Below, piece by piece: positions 36,166 through 44,400 of a stretch of 46,749 nucleotides of DNA. This DNA is from Nevskia sp. (GTDB taxonomy: Bacteria; Pseudomonadota; Gammaproteobacteria; Nevskiales; Nevskiaceae). The DNA lies in assembly GCA_016779605.1 (NCBI GenBank), contig JADHNH010000016.1:1-46749 (forward strand), in the 5' to 3' direction. The notes beneath the pieces were generated by a model, which saw only the letters and a list, made by a program, of their open reading frames with translations, was not told the origin of the DNA and ran no database searches. Positions within the stretch are counted from its first letter, which is position 1. Each line of letters begins with the position of its first letter. A program made the translations under genes and the position numbers.

Positions 36166-36283
36166 CCCTCTCCCTCCGGGAGAGGGGCTGGGGTGAGGGG
36201 CCGGCGGTTCGACAAGGTGCACTTCGTCGAACCGGCGGCCCCTCACCCGCGCCTATGGCGCGGCCTCTCCCGAGGGGAGAGGC
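36166..36283. repeat. Paired, inverted CTCTCCC repeat units
   Basis: The left unit starts with CCCTCTCCC/GGGAGAGGG at 36166-36186 and GGGTGAGGGG. A central GGTTCGAC/GTCGAACC stem (36207-36232) follows, then the inverted unit CCCCTCACCC and GGCCTCTCCC/GGGGAGAGGC to 36283. It fills most of the 253-bp gap between the synthetase and the transporter genes, in which I see no gene. Confidence 0.85.
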
Positions 36284-36344
36284 GAATATATGCGGTGCGG
36301 AACGCCGGCTTTCGGTACATCGCTGAACACGGGAGCTTCACCGC

Positions 36345-37346
36345 ATGACCGCGCAAAGCCGCGCCGCGCAGCCCGCGGCGCGCCGCTTCAAGCCCTCGCA
36401 GGAGCAGATCGTGTTCCTGGTGACGCTGGCGCTGGGGGTGGGCTTCGCGCTCACCCTGCCCGGCTTCGGCACCGTGTCCAACCTGCTGACCCTGACGCGC
36501 AGCGTGGCGATCCTGGGCATCCTGGGCATCGCCATGAGCGTGGTGGTGATCGGCCGCGGGCTGGACCTGTCGCTGGTGGCCTCGATGGCGGTGACCTCGG
36601 CCTTCACCCTGCAGCTGCTGCAGCGCGGCTGGCCGACGCCGGCGGCGCTGGGCCTGGCGCTGGCGCTGGCGGTGCTGATCGGCGTGGCCAACGGCTTCAT
36701 CATCGCCTTCGTCGAGGTGCCGGCGCTGTTCACCACGCTGGCCACCGGCTTCCTGGTGTTCGGCCTGGGCCGCGTGTTCCTGCTCGACGGCGTCATCACC
36801 TACCTGCCGGACCGCGCCGGCGGCCTGGCCTGGGTCGGCCAGGGCAGCCTGGCCGGGGTGCCGGCGCCGGTGCTGGCGTTCGCGCTGGCGGCGCTGGCGG
36901 TGCACCTGCTGATGTCGCGCACCGCCGTCGGCCGCTTCATCTACGCCCACGGCGACAACGCCGAGGCGGCGCGCCTGACCGGCATCGCGGTGCGGCCGCT
37001 GACCATGGCCGAGTACGCGCTGTCCTCGACCATCGGCTTCGCCGCCGGGCTGGTGATGGCGGCGTCCACCGCCAGCATGAACACGCAGGTGATCAACTCC
37101 ACCCTGATCTTCGACGTGATCCTGGTGGTGGTGCTGGGCGGCGTCAGCCTGGTCGGCGGGCGCGGCAGCGTGATCAGCGTGCTGGCGGGCACCGCGCTGA
37201 TCGGCACGCTGCTCAACGGCATGACCATCCTGGACCTCGACAACAACGTGCAGAACATCGTCAAGGGCGGCGTGCTGCTGGGCGCGATCATGCTGGACAA
37301 CCGCCTGCATCCGCGCGACGAGGAAACCGCGCGCCAGGGCGACTGA
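36345..37346 (+). CDS. RbsC-type ABC transporter permease (importer, stand-alone)
   Basis: The 333-residue product has about ten membrane segments and the conserved sugar-permease elements: G-R-G-L-D-L-S-L-V-A-S-M, A-H-G-D-N-A-E-A-A-R-L-T-G-I-A-V (ATPase-coupling loop) and V-L-G-G-V-S-L-V-G-G-R-G-S. It forms half of an inner-membrane channel of the ribose/monosaccharide family; the fused permease downstream is probably the other half. GGGAG precedes the ATG. It is the first gene of the transporter block and is followed 27 bp later by the first binding protein. Confidence 0.92.
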   Translation: MTAQSRAAQPAARRFKPSQEQIVFLVTLALGVGFALTLPGFGTVSNLLTLTRSVAILGILGIAMSVVVIGRGLDLSLVASMAVTSAFTLQLLQRGWPTPAALGLALALAVLIGVANGFIIAFVEVPALFTTLATGFLVFGLGRVFLLDGVITYLPDRAGGLAWVGQGSLAGVPAPVLAFALAALAVHLLMSRTAVGRFIYAHGDNAEAARLTGIAVRPLTMAEYALSSTIGFAAGLVMAASTASMNTQVINSTLIFDVILVVVLGGVSLVGGRGSVISVLAGTALIGTLLNGMTILDLDNNVQNIVKGGVLLGAIMLDNRLHPRDEETARQGD

Positions 37347-37373
37347 GTTCGGGAACCAACGACGGAGAACGCT

Positions 37374-38543
37374 GTGAAGCCTTGCATCGACAATCCGGCG
37401 GCCCCGGCGCGCGGCGCCGCGCGCCGCTGGCTGGCCGCGGCGGCCTGCGCATTCGTGCTGTGCGCCTGCGGCGGCGGCTCGTCCGGCCAGGGCGGCGGCC
37501 AAGCCGGGGGGCAGGCCGGGAGCGGTGCCGCGCCGCCGCCGGCTGCGGCCGCCGCGCCGGCGCCGGACCTGAGCGGCGCCGACAGCTCGGCCGCGCTGCA
37601 GGCGCACGCGGAGGGCGCGCTCAAGGGCAAGACCATCGCCTGGGTGCCGCTGGCGATGGGCCTGCCGCTGACCGAGATCTGGACCCGGGTGATGCGCGAG
37701 GAGGCGCAGGCGCGCGGCATGCGGCTGGAAGTGCGCGACCCCAACTGGAACACCACCGCCGCGCTGCAGGCGCTGTCCGCGCTGATCGGCGAGAAGCCGG
37801 CACTGATCGTGGTGCACAACCCCAACGTCCAGCTCTACGCCAAGGAGCTCAAGCGCGCCGAGGAAGCCGGCATCCCGGTGATCCAGGTCAACATGGTGTC
37901 GAACTACAAGACCGCCGCCTACATCGGGCCCGACTGGCACGAGGTGGGCCGGCTGCTGGCCGACGAGATCATCCACCAGTGCGGCGGCGGCAGCGGCCAG
38001 TCGGGCAAGGTGTCGATCGTGCAGGGCGAGCAGACCTCCGGCGTGTCGATCGAGCAGATGGAGGGCCTGAGCGCGGAGCTGGCCACCGACAAGGCGATCC
38101 AGGTGGTGTCGAGCCAGGCCGCCAACTGGGACACCACCAAGGCGCACGACATCACCGCCACCGTGCTGCAGCAGCACCCGGACCTGTGCGCCAGCGTCGG
38201 CTTCTGGAGCGGCATGGAGATCGGCGCGGCCGAGGCGATCAAGTCCGCCGGCAAGCTCGGCCAGGTCAAGGTCTACGCCTCCGGCGGCGAGGGCAAGGTC
38301 GACTGCCAGAACGTCGACAACGGCCTGCTGACCAAGGTGCTCAGCTACGACGCGCCGGACCAGGCCAAGGCGGTGATCCAGGTCGCCAGCTTCATCCTGC
38401 AGTCGGGCGCCAGGCCAGACGCCTTCCGTGCCGCCAATTATTCCACCCTGCACTGGATGGAGAAGGGCAAGTACGACCCGGCGCTGTGCTACGACTGGAA
38501 CAACCAATGGCGCGACTATGCCGACAGCGCGCCGGGGCAATGA
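37374..38543 (+). CDS. Periplasmic binding protein (lipoprotein) of RbsB-like type
   Basis: The 389-residue product starts with GTG and has a lipoprotein signal ending L-C-A-C, predicting lipidated C32. A Gly/Ala/Pro linker and a two-lobe type-1 binding domain follow (K-T-I-A-W-V-P-L-A-M-G ... T-E-I-W-T-R-V-M-R-E-E-A-Q-A-R-G, V-H-N-P-N-V, G-I-P-V-I-Q-V-N-M-V-S-N). Four Cys after the signal (Q-C-G-G-G, D-L-C-A-S, V-D-C-Q-N, A-L-C-Y-D) are shared with the next gene and may form two disulfides. It would present the ligand to the permeases. Its closest relative here is the adjacent paralogue. Confidence 0.9.
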   Translation: MKPCIDNPAAPARGAARRWLAAAACAFVLCACGGGSSGQGGGQAGGQAGSGAAPPPAAAAAPAPDLSGADSSAALQAHAEGALKGKTIAWVPLAMGLPLTEIWTRVMREEAQARGMRLEVRDPNWNTTAALQALSALIGEKPALIVVHNPNVQLYAKELKRAEEAGIPVIQVNMVSNYKTAAYIGPDWHEVGRLLADEIIHQCGGGSGQSGKVSIVQGEQTSGVSIEQMEGLSAELATDKAIQVVSSQAANWDTTKAHDITATVLQQHPDLCASVGFWSGMEIGAAEAIKSAGKLGQVKVYASGGEGKVDCQNVDNGLLTKVLSYDAPDQAKAVIQVASFILQSGARPDAFRAANYSTLHWMEKGKYDPALCYDWNNQWRDYADSAPGQ

Positions 38544-38544
38544 A

Positions 38545-39558
38545 ATGCTGAAGACCACTCGCTGCGCCGCCGCCGCGCTGGCCCTGGCGTTCGCCGCCGC
38601 CGCCGACCCGCCGGCCGGCTTGAGCGGCGCCAACAGCTCGGCCGAGCTGAACGCGCACGCGCTGGCCTCGCTCAAGGGCAAGACGGTGGCCTGGCTGCCG
38701 GTCAACATGGGCGTTCCGCTCACCGAGATCTGGACCAAGGTGATGCGCGAAGAGGCGCAGGCGCGCGGCATGAAGCTGGTCATGCGCGACCCCAACTTCA
38801 GCACCACCGCCGGCCTGCAGGCGCTGTCGTCCCTGATCGGCGACAAGCCGGACCTGCTGGTGGTGCACAACCCCAACGTCCAGCTCTACGCCAAGGAACT
38901 GAAGCGCGCCGAGGAAGCCGGCATCCCGGTGATCCAGGTCAACATGGTGTCGAACTACAAGACCGCCGCCTATATCGGCCCGGACTGGAACGCGGTGGGA
39001 CGCCTGCTCGGCCAGGAAGTGATCCGCCAGTGCGGCAGCGGCAGCGGCAAGTCCGGCAAGGTCTCGGTGATCCAGGGCGAGCTGACCTCCGGCGTTTCGA
39101 TCGGCCAGATGGAGGGCCTGAACGCGGCCTTCGCCAAGGACCCGTCGATCCGCGTGGTCTCCAGCCAGGCCGGCAACTGGGACGCCAACAAGGCGCACGA
39201 CATCACCGCCACGGTGCTGCAGCAGCACCCGGACCTGTGCGCCAGCGTCGGCTTCTGGAGCACCATGGAGATCGGCGCCGCGCAGGCGATCAAGTCCGCC
39301 GGCAAGCTCGGGCAGGTGAAAGTCTACGCCTCCGGCGGCGAGGGCAAGGTCGACTGCGAGAACGTCGACAGCGGCCTCATCACCAAGGTGCTGAGCTACG
39401 ACGCGCCGGACCAGGCCAAGGCGATCATCCAGGTCGGCAGCTTCATCCTGCAGTCGGGCGCCAGGCCCGACGCGTTCCGCGTGGCCAACTTCTCCACCCT
39501 GCACTGGATGGAGAAGGGCAAGTACGACCCGGCGCTGTGCTACGACTGGACCCTGTAG
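38545..39558 (+). CDS. Periplasmic binding protein, tandem paralogue without lipobox
   Basis: The 337-residue product is strikingly similar to the preceding protein over the whole binding domain, with long stretches identical even in DNA. It has a plain Sec signal (M-L-K-T-T-R-C-A-A-A-A-L-A-L-A-F-A-A-A-A-D) and lacks the Gly-rich linker and lipidation Cys. So one copy is membrane-anchored and this one should be free in the periplasm. The four domain cysteines are kept. Its ATG is one base after the previous stop. Ligand-pocket differences between the two are candidates for split specificity. Confidence 0.9.
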   Translation: MLKTTRCAAAALALAFAAAADPPAGLSGANSSAELNAHALASLKGKTVAWLPVNMGVPLTEIWTKVMREEAQARGMKLVMRDPNFSTTAGLQALSSLIGDKPDLLVVHNPNVQLYAKELKRAEEAGIPVIQVNMVSNYKTAAYIGPDWNAVGRLLGQEVIRQCGSGSGKSGKVSVIQGELTSGVSIGQMEGLNAAFAKDPSIRVVSSQAGNWDANKAHDITATVLQQHPDLCASVGFWSTMEIGAAQAIKSAGKLGQVKVYASGGEGKVDCENVDSGLITKVLSYDAPDQAKAIIQVGSFILQSGARPDAFRVANFSTLHWMEKGKYDPALCYDWTL

Positions 39559-39597
39559 TCCGGCAACCAGGCAAGACAAGGTGAGGAGACGCTTCAA

Positions 39598-41754
39598 GTG
39601 AGCAGCGGCGTGCGCTACAACGGGGCCCTGATGAGCGGCGGCATCGCGCGCCGGCTCTACCACCGCTGGTCCTTGCGGCTGTTCCTGTCGGAGCTGCTGG
39701 CCAAGCGCTGGATGGAACCGGCGATCCCGTTCGTGCTGATGCTGGCGCTGATCGCCTACTTCGGCGCGGTGACGCCCAACTACGCCACCTGGGGCAACGC
39801 GCGCCAGCTCGGCCGCGAGTTCGCCGAGATGGGCTTCGTCGTCATCGCCATGGCGCTGGTGGTGATCTCCGGCGGCATCGACCTGAGCGTGGGCTCGGTG
39901 TTCGCCTTCGCCAACCTGACCGCGCTGGGGCTGTTCCAGATCGGCCAGCTGCCGGTGCTGCCGGTGATCGCCGGCACGCTGGCCGCGGGCGCGGCCGTGG
40001 GCGCGGTCAACGGCGTGCTGGTCGGCTACTTCAAGACGCGGCCGTTCCTCACCACGCTGGTCACCCTGATCATCCTGCGCGCGGTGGTGGACCTGCTGTC
40101 GCAGCACTACTCGGTGCAGCTGGCGATGGGCAGCAACACCTCGGCGCTGTGGGACTTCCTCGGCGGCGGCGCGCTGCTCGGCATCCCGTCGAACCTGCTG
40201 GTACTGGGCATCGTCGGCGGCGTCGGCCACGTCCTGCTGAGCCGCTCGCGGCCGGGCTGGCACCTCACCGCCATCGGCTCCAGCCGCAAGGCCGCGCGCC
40301 ATGCCGGCATCGCGGTGGAGAGCACGCTGTGCCTGACCTACGTCGCCTCGGGCATGCTGGCCGCCGCCGGCGGGCTGTTCTACGCCGCGCGCCTGTCCAG
40401 CACCGGCTCCGACACCGGCGTCGGCTGGGAGGTGAACGCGCTGACCGCCGCGGTGCTGGGCGGCGTCAGCCTGTCGGGCGGGCGTGGCACGGTGGCGCGC
40501 GCAGTGATCGGCGCGGTGATCGTGTTCGTGCTGGTCAACGGCCTGGTGCGCATGGGCTTCCCCGGCGCGCTGACCTCCACCGCGCTGGGCGCCGTGCTGC
40601 TGTTCGCCGTCGGCGTGGACGTGAAGTGGGCCAAGAACCGCGTCAAGGCGATCCAGAAGATCTACCTCAACCCGACCGTGGTGGAGCTGCCGCCGGCGCC
40701 GTCGACCGCGCGCGACAGCGGCACGCCGTTCGCCGAGAACGACCGCCTGCGCGACTCCGAGGAGATCGGCCTGGACCAGGTGGAAGGCCCCGAGGACGTG
40801 ATCCTGGACCGCCAGGACCGCCTCTACTGCGGCACCCGCGACGGCCTGATCCTGCGCTTCTCCGGCCCGCGCTTCGAGCAGCGCGAGGTGTTCGCCCGCA
40901 TCGGCGGCCGCCCGCTGGGCATGGCCTTCGACCGCGACGAGAACCTGCTGGTGTGCGTCGGCGGCATGGGCCTGTACGGGGTGACGCCGCAGGGCAAGGT
41001 CTACAAGGCCACCGACGAGACCAACCGCAGCTGGTTCAAGCTCAACGACGACTCGCGCCTGCGCCTGGCCGACGACCTCGACATCGCGCCCGACGGCAAG
41101 ATTTATTTCAGCGAGGCGACCATCCGCTACGAGATGCATTCCTGGCACCTCGACGGCATGGAAGGCCGCGCCAACGGCCGCCTGATCTGCTACGACCCGG
41201 CGACCCGGCGCACCCGCACGGTGATCAAGGACATCGTCTTCCCCAACGGCGTTTGCGTGGCGCACGACGGCCAGTCGCTGCTGTTCGCCTCGACCTGGCT
41301 GTGCTCGATCTTCCGCTACTGGATCGACGGGCCGAAGAAGGGAAAGATCGAGACCCTGATCGACAACCTGCCCGGCTACACCGACAACATCAACCGCGCC
41401 TCCGACGGCTGCTACTGGCTGGCGCTGGTCGGCATCCGCTCGCCGGCCTTCGACCTCGCCATGCGCAACCCGGGCTTCCGCCTGCGCATGGTCAAGCAGA
41501 TCCCGCCGGACGAATGGATCCTGCCGGGCATCAACAACGGCTGCGTGCTCAAGTTCAACGAAAAGGGCGAGGTGCTGGAGTCGCTGTGGGATCCGGGCGG
41601 CCGCAAGCACGCCACGCTCACCTCGATGCGCGAGCACAAGGGCTGGCTCTACCTCGGCGGCCTGGAAAACAACCGCATCGGCCGCATCCGCCTGCCGGAC
41701 GCCGACCCCGACTGGAACGGCTTCGACGACTACTGGCGCAAGGGCAAGGCCTGA
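39598..41754 (+). CDS. ABC permease (RbsC-type) fused to C-terminal SMP-30/strictosidine-synthase-like beta-propeller
   Basis: The 718-residue product starts with GTG after AGGTGAGGAG. Residues 1-350 are a sugar-type permease (I-S-G-G-I-D-L-S-V-G-S-V-F-A near 90; V-L-G-G-V-S-L-S-G-G-R-G-T near 295). After a linker (about 352-392), residues 393-715 form a propeller with E396 (V-E-G-P-E-D-V), N550 (F-P-N-G-V) and D596 (G-Y-T-D-N-I), equivalent to the metal ligands of SMP-30 lactonases. No stop or frame break separates them. RbsC-type permeases usually have both ends in the cytoplasm, so the propeller should sit at the inner mouth of the channel. Confidence 0.9.
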   Translation: MSSGVRYNGALMSGGIARRLYHRWSLRLFLSELLAKRWMEPAIPFVLMLALIAYFGAVTPNYATWGNARQLGREFAEMGFVVIAMALVVISGGIDLSVGSVFAFANLTALGLFQIGQLPVLPVIAGTLAAGAAVGAVNGVLVGYFKTRPFLTTLVTLIILRAVVDLLSQHYSVQLAMGSNTSALWDFLGGGALLGIPSNLLVLGIVGGVGHVLLSRSRPGWHLTAIGSSRKAARHAGIAVESTLCLTYVASGMLAAAGGLFYAARLSSTGSDTGVGWEVNALTAAVLGGVSLSGGRGTVARAVIGAVIVFVLVNGLVRMGFPGALTSTALGAVLLFAVGVDVKWAKNRVKAIQKIYLNPTVVELPPAPSTARDSGTPFAENDRLRDSEEIGLDQVEGPEDVILDRQDRLYCGTRDGLILRFSGPRFEQREVFARIGGRPLGMAFDRDENLLVCVGGMGLYGVTPQGKVYKATDETNRSWFKLNDDSRLRLADDLDIAPDGKIYFSEATIRYEMHSWHLDGMEGRANGRLICYDPATRRTRTVIKDIVFPNGVCVAHDGQSLLFASTWLCSIFRYWIDGPKKGKIETLIDNLPGYTDNINRASDGCYWLALVGIRSPAFDLAMRNPGFRLRMVKQIPPDEWILPGINNGCVLKFNEKGEVLESLWDPGGRKHATLTSMREHKGWLYLGGLENNRIGRIRLPDADPDWNGFDDYWRKGKA

Positions 41755-41756
41755 TC

Positions 41757-42887
41757 ATGCTGTTCGAACACGTACTGTCGGACCTGAAGTTCATCCTGTT
41801 CCCCGAGCGCGAGGCGGACCAGGCGCTGCCGGTGATGGACGGCCCGTGGACCCCGAACCGCCGGCTCGACGAGGCGCAGCCGGTCGGCGAGGACATCCCC
41901 GGCTGCGACGACATCGCGGCCGGCGGCGACGGCGGCATCTTCGTCTCCGCCGGCCGCCAGGTGCTGGCGCTGTCAGGCGCGGGCCTGGCGCAGCGCCGCG
42001 TGCATGCCACCTTCGAGCAGGAGGTCGGCGCGCTGGCGGCGGCGGCGGACGGAACGCTGTATGCGGGGCTGGACGGCGCCGGCGTGGTGCGCCTGGACCC
42101 GCAGGGGCGCGCAACCGCGCGCCTGCAGGCCGCCGACGGCCGGCCGCTGCGCTGCCCCACCGCGCTGGCGCTGCTGCCCGACGGGCGGCTGGCGATCGCC
42201 GAAGGCTCGGCCGACAACACCGCGCAGCGCTGGTGCCACGACCTGATGGAGAAGCGCGCGTCCGGCCGCCTGCTGGTGGCCGACGCCGACCTGTCCGGCG
42301 CCGTCACCATCCTCGACGGCCTGGCCTGGCCGGCGGGGCTGCTGGTGCAGGACCGGCAGCTGTGGTTCAGCGAGAGCTGGCGCCACCGCGTGCAGGCGCT
42401 GCCGCTGCCGCTGAACGCCGGCGCGCAGCCGCAGCCGCTGGCGCGCAACCTGCCGGGCTACCCGGCGCGCCTGTCGCCCGACGGCGCCGGCGGCGCCTGG
42501 CTGGCGCTGTTCGCCGCGCGCACCCACCTGGTGGAGCTGGTGCTGCGCGAGCGCAAGTTCCGCCAGGAGATGCTCGCCGGCGTCGACCCGCATTTCTGGA
42601 TCGCGCCGAGCCTGCACGCCACCGGCCACTACCTGGAGCCGCTGCAGGGCGGCGCGCTGAAGAAGCTCGGCATGATGAAGCCCTGGGCGCCGCCGCGCTC
42701 GTACGGCCTGGTGGCGCACCTCGCCGCCGACGGCGCCTGCAGCGCCAGCCTGCACAGCCGCGCCGGCGGCCTGCACCACGGCATCACCGCCGCCCGCGTG
42801 CACGGCGGCCGCCTGCTCGCCGCGTCCAAGGGCGGCAGCCGGCTGCTCGACCTGGGCGCCGCCGCCGCGCCGGAGGCCGCGCCATGA
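41757..42887 (+). CDS. Stand-alone SMP-30-like beta-propeller with altered metal site
   Basis: The 376-residue product begins two bases after the fused permease gene and lacks a signal peptide. It follows the same order of segments as the fused propeller (H-D-L-M-E-K-R-A-S-G-R-L-L, L-P-G-Y, E-R-K-F-R-Q-E-M-L, a late repeat of blades), so it is a diverged paralogue. Where the fused copy has F-P-N-G and G-Y-T-D-N, this one has W-P-A193-G and G-Y-P-A237-R, removing both expected metal ligands. It is probably not a metal-dependent lactonase; it may be a binding subunit or use another mechanism. Its stop overlaps the ATPase start (ATGA). Confidence 0.82.
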   Translation: MLFEHVLSDLKFILFPEREADQALPVMDGPWTPNRRLDEAQPVGEDIPGCDDIAAGGDGGIFVSAGRQVLALSGAGLAQRRVHATFEQEVGALAAAADGTLYAGLDGAGVVRLDPQGRATARLQAADGRPLRCPTALALLPDGRLAIAEGSADNTAQRWCHDLMEKRASGRLLVADADLSGAVTILDGLAWPAGLLVQDRQLWFSESWRHRVQALPLPLNAGAQPQPLARNLPGYPARLSPDGAGGAWLALFAARTHLVELVLRERKFRQEMLAGVDPHFWIAPSLHATGHYLEPLQGGALKKLGMMKPWAPPRSYGLVAHLAADGACSASLHSRAGGLHHGITAARVHGGRLLAASKGGSRLLDLGAAAAPEAAP

Positions 42888-44398
42888 GCACCCGGCAGGA
42901 TGCGGCGCCGTTCCTGCGCATCGAGCAAGGCACCAAGGCCTACGCCGGCGTCAACGTGCTGCAGGACGTCGACTTCGACCTGCGCGCGGGCGAGGTGCAC
43001 GCCCTGGTCGGCGAGAACGGCGCCGGCAAGTCCACCCTGTGCAAGGCCATCGCCGGCGCCATCGAGCTGAGCGGCGGGCGCTACCTGGTGGACGGCAGGC
43101 CGGTGCGCTTCGCCCGCCCCGGCGAGGCGCTCAAGGCCGGCATCTCGATGGTCTACCAGGAAACCAGCCTGGTGCCGACGATGACGGTGGCGCAGAACAT
43201 CGAGCTGGGCCACGAGAAGCTGATCACGCGCTTCCGCTCGCTCAACATCAAGGCGCAGCAGCTGCTGCAGTCGCTGCGCTTCCACGTGGACCCGGCGGTG
43301 CTGGTCAGCGCCCTGGGCACCGCGCAGCGACAGATGGTGGAGATCGCCCGCGCGGCGCACCACAAGGCGCGCGCGATCATCTTCGACGAGCCCACCGCCA
43401 GCCTGACGCCGGAGGAAAAGCTCAACTTCTTCCAGCTCATCCGCGACCTGCGCGGCCAGGGCCTGGGCATCATCTTCATCAGCCACGCGCTGGAAGAGGC
43501 GCTGGAGCTGGCCGACCGCGTCACCGTGCTGCGCGACGGCCGCCACGTGGTGACGGCCGCCGCCGCCGAGCTGACGCGCGAGCAGCTGGTGCGGCACATG
43601 GTCGGCCGCGAGGTGGAAAAGACCCACTACGCGCGCGGCGTGCACCACGCCGCCGGCACGCGCCGCGAAAAGGTGCTGAGCGTGGAAAACCTGACCATGG
43701 GCAACACCGTCAAGAACATGTCGTTCACGCTGTACGCCGGCGAGGTGGTGGGCATCGCCGGCCTGATCGGCTCGGGCCGCACCGAGGCCGCCAAGATCGT
43801 GGCCGGCGCGCTCAAGCGCAACCTGATCCGCGGCGGCTCGGTGTTCCTGCGCGGCCGCGCGGTGCGCTACCGCGTGCCCAAGCAGGCGATCAACGACGGC
43901 ATCGCCTACATCACCGAGGACCGCAAGCTCAACGGCTTCTTCGAGACGATGACGGTGGAGGAGAACATCTACCTCGGCCACCTCGCCACGCGGCGCGGCT
44001 TCCGCTTCCTGGTGTCGGCGCGCGACCGGCGCGGCGTGGCCGGCCGCTTCATCGAGCGGCTGCAGGTGCGCGCGGCGAGCGCGCGGGCAAAGATCGTCGA
44101 GCTGTCCGGCGGCAACCAGCAGAAGGTGGTGGTGGCCAAGTCGCTGGTGCAGGAGCCGGAGGTGATCTTCTTCGACGAGCCGACCCGCGGCGTCGACGTC
44201 GGCGCCATCCCGGAGATCCACCAGGCGATCCGCCGGCTCGCCGCCGAGGGCAAGACGGTGTGCGTGATCTCCTCCTACCTGCCGGAGGTGCTGGCGGTGG
44301 CCGACCGCATCCTGGTGGCCCGCCAGGGCCGCATCGCCGAGGAGTTCTCGGCGCAGGACGCCACCGAGGACAAGATCATGTTCGCGGCGATCCACTGA
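42884..44398 (+). CDS. Sugar-type ABC transporter ATP-binding protein (two NBDs)
   Basis: The 504-residue product has two ATPase domains, as in RbsA/MglA. The first has Walker A G-E-N-G-A-G-K-S-T (43-51), I-I-F-D-E-P-T-A-S-L and signature L-G-T-A-Q-R-Q, lacking the canonical LSGGQ. The second has the degenerate Walker A G-L-I-G-S-G-R-T-E usual in this family, a full signature L-S-G-G-N-Q-Q-K-V and F-F-D-E-P-T-R-G-V-D-V-G-A. It powers import through the two permeases. It overlaps the propeller gene and the TetR gene starts two bases after its stop. Confidence 0.94.
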   Translation: MSTRQDAAPFLRIEQGTKAYAGVNVLQDVDFDLRAGEVHALVGENGAGKSTLCKAIAGAIELSGGRYLVDGRPVRFARPGEALKAGISMVYQETSLVPTMTVAQNIELGHEKLITRFRSLNIKAQQLLQSLRFHVDPAVLVSALGTAQRQMVEIARAAHHKARAIIFDEPTASLTPEEKLNFFQLIRDLRGQGLGIIFISHALEEALELADRVTVLRDGRHVVTAAAAELTREQLVRHMVGREVEKTHYARGVHHAAGTRREKVLSVENLTMGNTVKNMSFTLYAGEVVGIAGLIGSGRTEAAKIVAGALKRNLIRGGSVFLRGRAVRYRVPKQAINDGIAYITEDRKLNGFFETMTVEENIYLGHLATRRGFRFLVSARDRRGVAGRFIERLQVRAASARAKIVELSGGNQQKVVVAKSLVQEPEVIFFDEPTRGVDVGAIPEIHQAIRRLAAEGKTVCVISSYLPEVLAVADRILVARQGRIAEEFSAQDATEDKIMFAAIH

Positions 44399-44400
44399 CC

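Noticed and set aside
38392-41637. Long minus-strand open frame across the binding proteins and the fused permease
   Set aside because: It mirrors the codon bias of the genes on the other strand and resembles nothing.
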